This document shows positions 7,578-15,800 of a DNA stretch of 53,467 bases, piece by piece. Positions within the stretch are counted from its first letter, which is position 1, and every line of letters begins with the position of its first letter. The notes under the pieces are model-generated. The model ran no database searches. It saw nothing but the letters and a program-made list of their open reading frames with translations, and was not told the origin of the DNA. Origin of the DNA: Flavicella sp963932955 (lineage in GTDB: Bacteria > Bacteroidota > Bacteroidia > Flavobacteriales > Flavobacteriaceae); assembly GCA_963932955.1 (NCBI GenBank), contig CAWVRK010000014.1, positions 1 through 53,467 on the forward strand. Direction: 5' to 3'. A program made the translations under genes and the position numbers.

Positions 7578-7883
7578 ATGAAAGTATCTATTCAATCAGT
7601 AAATTTCAATGCGGACAAAAAATTGGTGAACTATGTAGAAAAGAAAATCAAGGGACTGGAAAAGTTTTACGACAAAATCATCGGAGTCGAAGTCTTTTTA
7701 AAAGTCCAAAAAACAAGTGACAAGGAAAATAAAATTTCGGAATTCAAAATCACGATTCCAGGAGCGGATTTGATTGTAAAAAAAGAACACAAAACTTTTG
7801 AAGAAGCGGTTTCTTTGGCGATCCTCTCGATGAAGCGGCAGCTTAAGAAATCAAAAGAAAAAGAGCGCGCCTTACAGCACTAA
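7578..7883 (+). CDS. hpf: Ribosome hibernation-promoting factor (short HPF/RaiA type)
   Basis: A 101-residue protein with the ribosome-binding beta-alpha fold of the S30AE family: an N-terminal VSIQSVNFNADKKLVNYVEKK strand-helix, a central VEVFLKV strand and the C-terminal helix HKTFEEAVSLAILSMKRQLKK. It lacks the long C-terminal dimerisation domain, so it is the short form. It binds the decoding centre of idle 30S subunits and helps to inactivate ribosomes in stationary phase. It is probably co-transcribed with xerC. The promoter of the tRNA-tuf operon begins about 25 bases after its stop. Confidence 0.93.
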   Translation: MKVSIQSVNFNADKKLVNYVEKKIKGLEKFYDKIIGVEVFLKVQKTSDKENKISEFKITIPGADLIVKKEHKTFEEAVSLAILSMKRQLKKSKEKERALQH

Positions 7884-7908
7884 AAAAAATGAAAATAAAC
7901 AAAAAAAG

Positions 7909-7940
7909 TTTGTCGTAGTAAAATAAACTTTATACATTTG
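7909..7940 (+). promoter_or_regulatory. Strong Bacteroidota promoter of the tRNA-tuf operon
   Basis: TTTG at 7909-7912, exactly 20 bases, then TACATTTG at 7933-7940: a complete TTTG-N20-TAnnTTTG promoter. Transcription should begin near 7945-7948, about 35 bases before the first tRNA. Confidence 0.8.
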
Positions 7941-7971
7941 CAGTCCGTTAGAAATAATGGACTGCTTTTTT
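7940..7971 (+). terminator. Hairpin with T-run overlapping the tRNA promoter
   Basis: GCAGTCC (7940-7946) pairs with GGACTGC (7959-7965), followed by six T (7966-7971). The left arm begins on the last base of the -7 element, so transcripts from that promoter probably lack most of it. It would mainly stop readthrough from xerC-hpf. Confidence 0.5.
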
Positions 7972-7981
7972 GTGGGCAAAA

Positions 7982-8055
7982 GCCGATGTAGCTCAGCTGG
8001 CTAGAGCAGCTGATTTGTAATCAGCAGGTCGTGGGTTCGAGTCCCTCCATCGGCT
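7982..8055 (+). tRNA. tRNA-Thr (anticodon TGT)
   Basis: A 74-base cloverleaf. The acceptor arms GCCGATG and CATCGGC pair fully, the D-arm begins TAGCTCAGC, the anticodon loop reads TTTGTAA within CTGA/TCAG, and the T-loop is GTTCGAGTC. The discriminator is T8055 and CCA is not encoded. It is first in the tRNA cluster that leads into tuf. Confidence 0.97.
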
Positions 8056-8059
8056 CAAT

Positions 8060-8076
8060 AAAACCGCGAGGTTTTT
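8060..8076 (+). terminator. Small GNRA-loop hairpin with T-run after tRNA-Thr
   Basis: AAAACC (8060-8065), loop GCGA, GGTTTT (8070-8075), then another T. It is short, but terminator-like and GNRA-capped, between the first and second tRNA. It may be a processing or attenuation signal rather than a full terminator. Confidence 0.35.
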
Positions 8077-8142
8077 CACAAACAGAAAGCAAAAAAGGTT
8101 TGTTAGTTGAGTAATATTGACAAGCCTCGTTCTTTGAACTAA

Positions 8143-8223
<81 letters not shown>

Positions 8224-8268
8224 CAATTATTTTAGCCATGCTAAGATAAGGATTTGATTTAAAAAAAT

Positions 8269-8341
8269 GCGAAAGTAGCTCAGTTGGTAGAGCGTCAGCC
8301 TTCCAAGCTGAATGTCGCCGGTTCGAACCCGGTCTTTCGCT
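8269..8341 (+). tRNA. tRNA-Gly (anticodon TCC)
   Basis: A 73-base tRNA. Acceptor GCGAAAG/CTTTCGC, anticodon stem TCAGC/GCTGA with loop CTTCCAA, T-arm CCGGTTCGAACCCGG. Discriminator T. Confidence 0.97.
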
Positions 8342-8353
8342 CTAAGTCAATTC

Positions 8354-8425
8354 GCCGGTGTAGCTCAGAGGTAGAGCGTTTCCTTGGTAAGGAAGAGGTC
8401 ACGGGTTCAATTCCCGTCATTGGCT
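8354..8425 (+). tRNA. tRNA-Thr (anticodon GGT)
   Basis: A 72-base tRNA with anticodon loop TTGGTAA between TTTCC and GGAAG. The acceptor arms GCCGGTG/CATTGGC pair with two adjacent G-U wobbles. It is the last tRNA before tuf and reads the Thr codons ACC/ACT, complementing the TGT isoacceptor upstream. Confidence 0.95.
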
Positions 8426-8491
8426 CAAAGAATTTTTTAAAACGTGTATAATTAAACAAGTATAATAAACTAAGAATTAAAATTAATAATC

Positions 8492-9676
8492 ATGGCTAAA
8501 GAAACTTTTGACCGCTCGAAACCACACTTAAACATTGGTACAATTGGGCACGTAGATCACGGTAAGACAACTTTAACGGCTGCTATTACAACTGTATTGG
8601 CTGCTGCAGGTCTTTCTGAAGTAAAGAATTTCGATCAAATCGACAACGCTCCAGAAGAGAAAGAAAGAGGTATTACAATCAACACTTCACACGTTGAGTA
8701 CCAAACTACTAATCGTCACTACGCGCACGTTGACTGTCCAGGTCACGCGGATTACGTAAAGAACATGGTAACGGGTGCCGCTCAAATGGACGGTGCAATT
8801 TTGGTCGTAGCTGCAACAGATGGTCCAATGCCTCAAACAAGAGAGCATATTCTTTTAGGAAAACAAGTAGGAATTCCTAGAATGGTTGTTTTCATGAACA
8901 AGGTGGATTTAGTTGATGATGAAGAATTGTTAGAGTTGGTTGAAATGGAAGTAAGAGAATTGCTTTCTTTCTACGACTATGATGGTGACAATGGACCGGT
9001 AATCGCTGGATCTGCTTTGGGTGGATTGAATGGTGATGCTAAATGGTCTGAAAAGATTATGGAATTAATGGACGCTTGTGACACTTGGATCGAAGAGCCA
9101 GTGAGAGAAGTAGAAAAAGATTTCTTAATGCCTATCGAGGATGTATTCTCAATTACAGGTCGTGGTACAGTAGCAACTGGACGTATCGAAACTGGAATTG
9201 CTAACACTGGAGATACTGTTGATATTATTGGAATGGGAGCTGAAAAGCTAACATCTACTATTACTGGTATTGAAATGTTCCGTCAAATCTTAGATAGAGG
9301 TGAGGCTGGAGATAATGCAGGTATCTTATTGAGAGGTATTGCTAAAGAAGATATCAAAAGAGGAATGGTAATCTGTAAGCCAGGTTCTGTAACTCCACAT
9401 GATAAATTCAAAGCTGAGGTTTATGTATTGAAAAAAGAAGAAGGTGGACGTCATACTCCATTCCATAACAACTACCGTCCACAGTTTTACGTTCGTACAA
9501 CGGATGTAACTGGAACAATCAACTTGCCTGACGGAGTTGAAATGGTAATGCCAGGAGACAACTTGACAATTACTGTAGATTTACACCAAGCAATCGCAAT
9601 GAATGTTGGTTTGCGTTTTGCAATCCGTGAGGGTGGTAGAACTGTAGGAGCAGGTCAGGTGACTGAAATCTTGTAG
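8492..9676 (+). CDS. tuf: Elongation factor Tu
   Basis: A 394-residue GTPase that delivers aminoacyl-tRNA to the ribosomal A site. G-motifs are intact: GHVDHGKT (about residues 19-26), DCPGHADY and NKVD, with GAAQMDGAILVVAATDGP between them. The C-terminal GGRTVGAGQVTEIL is typical. It lies downstream of four tRNA genes, probably on the same transcript. A hairpin terminator follows directly. Only this tuf copy is visible in the window. Confidence 0.99.
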   Translation: MAKETFDRSKPHLNIGTIGHVDHGKTTLTAAITTVLAAAGLSEVKNFDQIDNAPEEKERGITINTSHVEYQTTNRHYAHVDCPGHADYVKNMVTGAAQMDGAILVVAATDGPMPQTREHILLGKQVGIPRMVVFMNKVDLVDDEELLELVEMEVRELLSFYDYDGDNGPVIAGSALGGLNGDAKWSEKIMELMDACDTWIEEPVREVEKDFLMPIEDVFSITGRGTVATGRIETGIANTGDTVDIIGMGAEKLTSTITGIEMFRQILDRGEAGDNAGILLRGIAKEDIKRGMVICKPGSVTPHDKFKAEVYVLKKEEGGRHTPFHNNYRPQFYVRTTDVTGTINLPDGVEMVMPGDNLTITVDLHQAIAMNVGLRFAIREGGRTVGAGQVTEIL

Positions 9677-9697
9677 TAATAAAACTATAATATAATT

Positions 9698-9736
9698 ACG
9701 AGGTGTTTTGGCTTTATTGTCGGACACCTCGTTTTT
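9698..9736 (+). terminator. Terminator-like hairpin between tuf and tRNA-Trp
   Basis: ACGAGGTGT (9698-9706) pairs with ACACCTCGT (9724-9732) across 17 bases, followed by five T (9732-9736) that end on the base before tRNA-Trp. Nine perfect pairs and the T-run make an intrinsic terminator, so tRNA-Trp and secE-nusG downstream need readthrough or another promoter. Confidence 0.7.
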
Positions 9737-9809
9737 ACGGGCGTAGCTCAGTTGGTAGAGCACTGGTCTCCAAAACCAGGTGTCGTGAGTTCGAGTCTCT
9801 CCGCCCGTG
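9737..9809 (+). tRNA. tRNA-Trp (anticodon CCA)
   Basis: A 73-base tRNA with anticodon loop CTCCAAA between CTGGT and ACCAG, acceptor arms ACGGGCG/CGCCCGT and discriminator G. It lies between tuf and secE, 20 bases before the secE ATG. Confidence 0.97.
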
Positions 9810-9829
9810 CACAAAAAAACAAGTAAGAA

Positions 9830-10021
9830 ATGAGTGTTGTAAAATATATCAAAGAATCGTTTGAAGAGTTGAATAATAACATGACTTGGCTGCCAAAAGC
9901 TGAAGCTCAAAAATCAACTGTTGTAGTCGCCATTTTTACGGTGTTATTTGCCTTGGCAGTATTTGCTGTAGATTCCCTTTTTCAAGGAGCTTTGGATTCA
10001 TTTTTCAACATTTTTAATTAA
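9830..10021 (+). CDS. secE: Preprotein translocase subunit SecE
   Basis: A 63-residue single-span inner-membrane protein that clamps SecY in the Sec channel. An amphipathic N-terminal helix (FEELNNNMTWLPKAEAQKST) is followed by one transmembrane segment (about residues 30-50), the standard minimal SecE. It precedes nusG by five bases, as in nearly all bacteria. Confidence 0.95.
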   Translation: MSVVKYIKESFEELNNNMTWLPKAEAQKSTVVVAIFTVLFALAVFAVDSLFQGALDSFFNIFN

Positions 10022-10026
10022 TATAT

Positions 10027-10578
10027 ATGACGGAGTCTGTTAAGAAATGGTACGTCGTTAGAGCAATCGGCGGACAAGAAAATAAAGTAAAGTCTTATAT
10101 AGAAACTGAGATTTCTAGATTGGGCCTGTCGGATTTTGTCGAGCAAGTATTGGTCCCAACAGAAAAAGTAATTCAGATTCGCAACGGAAAAAAGGTAAAC
10201 AAAGAACGCGTTTACTTTCCGGGATACATCATGGTAGAAGCCAACCTCTCAGGAGAAGTGCCTCACGTGATCAAATCGGTTACTGGTGTGATTGGATTCT
10301 TAGGGGAAACCAAAGGAGGTGAACCCATTCCAATGCGAAAAAGCGAAATCAACCGAATGCTCGGAAAAGTCGATGAGTTGGCTATTCAAAATGAAAACAT
10401 CCCAATTCCTTTCTCTGCTGGAGAAACGGTCAAGGTAGTAGACGGTCCTTTCAACGGTTTTGACGGAGTCATTGAAAAAGTAAACGAAGACAAACGAAAA
10501 TTAGAGGTCATGGTAAAGATCTTTGGACGAAAGACCCCTTTGGAATTGAGTTATATGCAGGTAGATAAAATCTCCTAA
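10027..10578 (+). CDS. nusG: Transcription termination/antitermination factor NusG
   Basis: A 183-residue protein with the NGN domain (KKWYVVRAIGGQENKVK at the start, RVYFPGYIMVEA centrally) and a C-terminal KOW domain (VKVVDGPFNGFDGVIEKV, about 138-155). It binds the RNA polymerase clamp, aids processivity and links RNAP to Rho or the ribosome. It is slightly longer in the middle than the E. coli protein. It heads the ribosomal-protein/RNAP block. Confidence 0.97.
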   Translation: MTESVKKWYVVRAIGGQENKVKSYIETEISRLGLSDFVEQVLVPTEKVIQIRNGKKVNKERVYFPGYIMVEANLSGEVPHVIKSVTGVIGFLGETKGGEPIPMRKSEINRMLGKVDELAIQNENIPIPFSAGETVKVVDGPFNGFDGVIEKVNEDKRKLEVMVKIFGRKTPLELSYMQVDKIS

Positions 10579-10641
10579 ACAAATAAAAAACGAACTGTTA
10601 CAGATGGCTTCCACTATATGTAAAGTAAAATAGGTTTTAAA

Positions 10642-11079
10642 ATGGCAAAAGAAGTAAGCAAAGTAGTAAAATTACAAGTACGTGGAGGAGCGGCAAACCC
10701 GTCCCCACCAGTAGGTCCTGCTTTAGGTGCTGCCGGAGTAAATATCATGGAGTTCTGTAAGCAATTCAACGCGAGAACCCAAGACAAACAAGGAAAAGTC
10801 TTGCCTGTAGCAATTACGGTATACAAAGACAAATCTTTTGACTTTGTCATCAAAACTCCACCAGCAGCTGTTCAAATTCTTGAAGCAGCAAAAATTAAAA
10901 AAGGATCAGGTGAACCCAATCGTAACAAAGTAGCAAGCATCACTTGGGAACAAGCTGCCGCTATTGCAGAAGACAAAATGCAAGATTTAAATGCATTTAC
11001 CATCAAATCTGCAACAAACATGATTGCAGGAACTGCACGATCTATGGGGATTTTAATGAAAGGAGACGCTCCACAATAA
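10642..11079 (+). CDS. rplK: 50S ribosomal protein uL11
   Basis: A 145-residue protein with the proline-rich rRNA-binding start KLQVRGGAANPSPPVGPALG and the conserved end TARSMGI. It forms the GTPase-associated stalk base and is needed for factor-dependent GTP hydrolysis. It is followed nine bases later by rplA. Confidence 0.98.
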   Translation: MAKEVSKVVKLQVRGGAANPSPPVGPALGAAGVNIMEFCKQFNARTQDKQGKVLPVAITVYKDKSFDFVIKTPPAAVQILEAAKIKKGSGEPNRNKVASITWEQAAAIAEDKMQDLNAFTIKSATNMIAGTARSMGILMKGDAPQ

Positions 11080-11088
11080 ACTGAAGAA

Positions 11089-11778
11089 ATGGCAAAATTA
11101 ACAAAAAATCAAAAAGAAGCACAAGCAAAAGTGGACGCTTCAAAATTGTACTCCGTATCCGAAGCATCCGCCTTGGTTAAAGAGATTACAAACGTAAAAT
11201 TTGATGCGACCGTAGATTTAGCAATTCGTTTGGGTGTAGATCCTAGAAAAGCAAATCAAATGGTTCGTGGAGTTGTAACATTACCTCACGGTACTGGTAA
11301 AGATGTAAAAGTATTGGCATTAGTCACTCCAGATAAAGAAGCAGAAGCAACGGAAGCAGGTGCAGATTATGTTGGATTGGATGAGTACCTACAAAAAATC
11401 AAAGGCGGTTGGACAGACGTTGATGTAATTATCACCATGCCGAGTGTTATGGGTAAATTAGGACCTTTAGGACGTGTGTTAGGACCGAGAGGTTTGATGC
11501 CCAATCCTAAGACAGGGACGGTTACTATGGACGTAGCCAAAGCCGTTAAAGAGGTAAAAGCCGGTAAAATTGATTTCAAAGTAGACAAAACGGGAATCGT
11601 ACATGCAGCCATTGGGAAAGTATCTTTTGATGCAAAACAAATTGCTGAAAACGCGAACGAATTGATCCAAACTTTGATCAAAATGAAACCAACAGCATCC
11701 AAAGGAACCTATATCAAAAGTAGCTACATGTCGAGTACTATGAGTACTGGATTGGCACTAGATATCAAATCAAACTAA
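11089..11778 (+). CDS. rplA: 50S ribosomal protein uL1
   Basis: A 229-residue L1-stalk protein. It has the family signature around IITMPSVMGKLGPLGRVLGPRGLMPNPKTG and the usual C-terminal KGTYIKS segment. uL1 binds 23S rRNA and in many bacteria represses the rplKA mRNA; no copy of that operator was identified here. Confidence 0.98.
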   Translation: MAKLTKNQKEAQAKVDASKLYSVSEASALVKEITNVKFDATVDLAIRLGVDPRKANQMVRGVVTLPHGTGKDVKVLALVTPDKEAEATEAGADYVGLDEYLQKIKGGWTDVDVIITMPSVMGKLGPLGRVLGPRGLMPNPKTGTVTMDVAKAVKEVKAGKIDFKVDKTGIVHAAIGKVSFDAKQIAENANELIQTLIKMKPTASKGTYIKSSYMSSTMSTGLALDIKSN

Positions 11779-11802
11779 TTAGGAAGTTAAAACTCGTAAA
11801 TT

Positions 11803-12318
11803 ATGACAAGAGAAGAAAAATCGAAAGTAATAGCTGATTTAACTGCCCAATTAACTGATTCCAGTATCATCTATGTAGCAGACATCTCTGGCTTAAACGC
11901 TGAAGCGACTTCCAACTTAAGAAGAGCTTGTTTTAAATCAGACGTACAATTGGCTGTTGTAAAAAACACCTTGCTTACCAAAGCAATGGAAAACTCAACC
12001 AAAGAATTTGGGGAATTACCTTCTATCTTAAAAGGAAATTCATCCATCTTATTGTCCGAAACAGGAAATGCTCCTGCGAAGATTATCAAAGAATTTCGTA
12101 AAAAATCTGACAAACCTCTTTTAAAAGGAGCTTACATTGAAGAAGCTGTTTATTTAGGAGACGATCAGTTAGACAACCTTGTGAACATCAAATCCAAAGA
12201 AGAACTTCTTGGAGAGATCATCGGATTGTTGCAGTCTCCTGCAAAAAATGTTATTTCAGCATTGCAATCAGGAGGACAAACACTTTCAGGTATTGTTAAG
12301 ACCTTGTCTGAAAGATAA
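11803..12318 (+). CDS. rplJ: 50S ribosomal protein uL10
   Basis: A 171-residue stalk protein. It opens MTREEKSKVIADLTAQL, contains VVKNTLLTKAM and RKKSDKPLLKGAYIE, and ends with the helical tail that binds bL12 dimers. It is coupled to rplL 48 bases downstream. The uL10-bL12 complex commonly represses its own mRNA; this was not tested here. Confidence 0.97.
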   Translation: MTREEKSKVIADLTAQLTDSSIIYVADISGLNAEATSNLRRACFKSDVQLAVVKNTLLTKAMENSTKEFGELPSILKGNSSILLSETGNAPAKIIKEFRKKSDKPLLKGAYIEEAVYLGDDQLDNLVNIKSKEELLGEIIGLLQSPAKNVISALQSGGQTLSGIVKTLSER

Positions 12319-12366
12319 ATCAAGCGCACAAATAAATTATTATATTACAATTTAAAAATTAACAAA

Positions 12367-12741
12367 ATGGCAGAATTAAAAGATTTCGCAGAACAATTGG
12401 TAAACTTGACTGTAAAAGAAGTAAACGAATTGGCGACAATATTAAAAGATGAGTACGGGATTGAGCCAGCTGCAGCAGCAGTGGCAGTAGCAGGACCTGC
12501 AGCAGCCGGTGGAGAAGCCGCTGAAGAGCAAACTGAATTTGACGTGATCTTAAAAGCAGCAGGAGCTTCTAAATTAGCAGTTGTGAAATTGGTGAAGGAA
12601 TTGACTGGTTTGGGATTGAAAGAAGCAAAAGGAATCGTTGATAGTGCACCAGCACCAATCAAAGAAGGAGTATCTAAAGATGAGGCTGAAGGTCTTGTAA
12701 AATCTTTAGAAGAAGCAGGAGCTGAGGTAGAGCTTAAATAA
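12367..12741 (+). CDS. rplL: 50S ribosomal protein bL12
   Basis: A 124-residue acidic stalk protein: an N-terminal dimerisation helix pair, an Ala-rich hinge (AAAAVAVAGPAAAGGEAA, about residues 38-56) and the C-terminal factor-binding domain with KLAVVKLVKELTGLGLKEAKG. It recruits translational GTPases. A strong hairpin separates it from rpoB. Confidence 0.98.
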   Translation: MAELKDFAEQLVNLTVKEVNELATILKDEYGIEPAAAAVAVAGPAAAGGEAAEEQTEFDVILKAAGASKLAVVKLVKELTGLGLKEAKGIVDSAPAPIKEGVSKDEAEGLVKSLEEAGAEVELK

Positions 12742-12765
12742 GCATTTGCCCAACATTCAAACAAA

Positions 12766-12811
12766 GGTTTAGGTCTTAAGGAGTAGCTCCTTTCGACCTA
12801 GACCCTTTTTT
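12766..12811 (+). terminator. rplL-rpoB attenuator hairpin
   Basis: GGTTTAGGTC (12766-12775) pairs with GACCTAGACC (12795-12804) with one G-U pair. The inner AAGGAG/CTCCTT continues the stem around a TAG loop. A T-run (12806-12811) follows. Partial termination here would set the ratio of ribosomal protein to RNAP mRNA, as the rplL-rpoB attenuator does in E. coli. Confidence 0.75.
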
Positions 12812-12866
12812 GCATTTATATTTATTCTTTATTAAACACAGAATTTTAACTAAAATTTTTTCTCCT

Positions 12867-15800
12867 TTGGCAACGAAAAATAGTACTGAAAGAATAAACT
12901 TTGCATCCGCTGTATTGACAACTGACTATCCAGATTTTCTGGATATACAGATCAAATCTTTTCAAGATTTTTTCCAGTTAAAAACCAAGGCTGATGAGCG
13001 AAGTGATGAAGGTTTGTACAAAACTTTCATGGACAATTTCCCAATTACCGATACCCGAAACAACTTTGTTTTGGAATTTCTTGACTACTTTGTAGACCCA
13101 CCTAGGTACTCCATTCAAGAATGTATTGAAAGAGGTTTGACACACAGCGTCCCTCTAAAAGCTCGTTTGAAACTATACTGTACAGATCCCGAACACGAGG
13201 ATTTTGAAACCATTGTACAAGACGTCTATCTGGGAACCATCCCTTACATGACCAATTCGGGTACTTTTGTAATCAACGGAGCAGAACGAGTTGTTGTCTC
13301 TCAATTGCACCGTTCTCCTGGTGTCTTTTTTGGACAATCTTTCCATGCAAATGGAACCAAATTGTACTCTGCAAGAGTCATTCCTTTTAAAGGATCTTGG
13401 ATTGAATTTGCAACAGACATCAATCAAGTGATGTACGCATATATCGACCGTAAGAAAAAATTACCCGTCACAACTTTGTTCCGAGCCATCGGTTTTGAAA
13501 GAGACAAAGATATTTTAGAAATTTTTGACCTTGCCGAAGAGATCAAAGTCTCTAAAAGTGGTTTGAAAAAAGTTTTAGGACGCAAATTAGCAGCCCGTGT
13601 TTTGAAGACATGGCACGAAGATTTTGTGGATGAAGATACGGGAGAAGTAGTCTCTATCGAAAGAAACGAAATCGTGTTTGACCGAGACACCGTTCTCGAA
13701 AAAGAGCACATTGAAGAAATCATCGATTCAGGTGCCAAAACAATTTTATTGCACAAGATTGATAATGAAATGGCTGATTATGCCATTATTCACAACACCT
13801 TGCAAAAAGACCCAACGAATTCTGAAAAAGAAGCTGTTGAACACATCTACAGACAGCTCCGAAACGCGGAACCGCCAGATGAAGAAACAGCACGTGGAAT
13901 TATAGATAAATTGTTCTTCTCTGAACAACGCTATAATTTAGGTGAAGTAGGACGTTACAGAATGAATAAGAAGTTACAACTTGATGAGTCGTTAGACGCG
14001 AAGGTTTTAACCAAAAACGATATTATTACGATCGTAAAATACTTGATTGAATTGATCAACTCTAAAGCAGAAGTTGATGATATTGATCACTTATCTAACC
14101 GTCGTGTAAGAACTGTTGGTGAGCAATTAGCTAGCCAATTTGGTGTAGGTTTGTCTAGAATGGCACGTACTATTCGTGAAAGAATGAATGTACGTGACAA
14201 TGAGGTGTTTACTCCTATTGATTTGATCAATGCGAAGACTTTGTCTTCTGTGATCAATTCCTTCTTTGGAACCAACCAGTTATCACAGTTTATGGATCAA
14301 ACAAATCCATTAGCAGAAATCACCCACAAACGGAGATTATCAGCACTAGGACCTGGAGGTCTTTCTAGAGAAAGAGCCGGATTTGAGGTTCGTGATGTTC
14401 ACTATACACATTACGGACGTTTGTGTCCTATTGAAACACCTGAGGGACCGAATATTGGTTTAATTTCTTCGTTGGCCGTTTATGCCAAAGTAAACCACCT
14501 TGGATTTATCGAAACCGCCTACAGAAAAGTAGAAGATGGAAAAGTCAATACGACCGAAGAACCCATCTACTTGAGTGCGGAAGAAGAAGAAGGTCATAAA
14601 TTTGCACAATCCAATTTGCCTTTGGATGCCAAAGGAAATTTTGTTGGAGAAAAAATCATTGTAAGAGAAGAAGCGGATTACCCAGTAGTCTCGCCACAAG
14701 AGGTGAGTTATATGGACGTATCTCCAAACCAGATAGCATCGATTTCAGCATCTTTGATTCCTTTCCTGGAACACGATGATGCCAACCGTGCTTTGATGGG
14801 GTCCAACATGATGCGTCAGGCTGTACCTTTGTTGCGACCAGAAGCTCCTATTGTTGGAACAGGATTGGAACGAAGAGTTGCCAAAGACTCACGTATCTTA
14901 ATCAACGCAGAAGGAAGCGGTGTAGTACAATATGTAGACGCCAACAAGATCACCATCAAATACGACAGAACTGACGAGGAAAGATTGGTTAGTTTTGACG
15001 TGGATGAGAAATCTTACGACTTGATCAAATTTAGAAAAACCAACCAAGGAACAAACATCAACTTGAAACCGATCGTCAAAAAAGGAGACCGTGTTCAAGA
15101 AGGTCAAGTTCTTTGCGAAGGATATGCAACTCAAAAAGGGGAGTTGGCACTTGGTAGAAATATGAAAGTAGCCTTTATGCCTTGGAAAGGGTACAACTTT
15201 GAGGATGCGATCGTTATTTCTGAAAAAGTAGTGCGAGAAGATATTTTCACATCCATTCATGTTGACGAGTACTCCTTAGACGTTAGAGACACCAAATTAG
15301 GAAACGAAGAGTTGACTAATGACATCCCGAACGTAAGTGAAGAAGCAACGAAAGACTTGGATGAAAATGGAATGATTCGAATCGGTGCCGAGGTGAAGCC
15401 CGGAGACATCTTGATTGGAAAAATCACGCCAAAAGGAGAATCTGATCCGACACCTGAAGAAAAATTATTGCGTGCCATCTTTGGAGACAAAGCCGGTGAT
15501 GTCAAAGATGCTTCATTAAAAGCATCCCCATCATTGAGAGGAGTTGTCATCGACAAAAAATTGTTCCAAAGAGCAGTCAAAGACAAATCCAAGAGAACAC
15601 GAGATAAAGAAGAAATCGCGTCATTGGAAAATGATTTTGCAGTCAATTTTGAAAAACTAAAAGATCAATTTGTTGAAAAACTATTCAATTTGATCTCTGG
15701 GAAAACCTCACAAGGTGTTCAAAATGATTTGGGTGAAGACGTCTTCCCGAAAGGAAAGAAATACACCCTTAAAATGCTAAACTCTGTAAGTGATTACACT

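Noticed and set aside
9581..9910. Minus-strand frame with GGETRTHDTWFWRPVLYQ
   Set aside because: It is the antisense of tRNA-Trp, a well-known spurious protein that pollutes databases. The frame also covers the ends of tuf and secE.
10257..10275. CACGTG in nusG as a parS site
   Set aside because: Only the six-base core matches; the flanks do not fit the ParB consensus. The same holds for CACGTG in rpoC near 20208 and near 41086.
12810..12866. 19-residue N-terminal extension of rpoB
   Set aside because: The ATG sits in the attenuator T-run and the residues (MHLYLFFIKHR) do not resemble RpoB.
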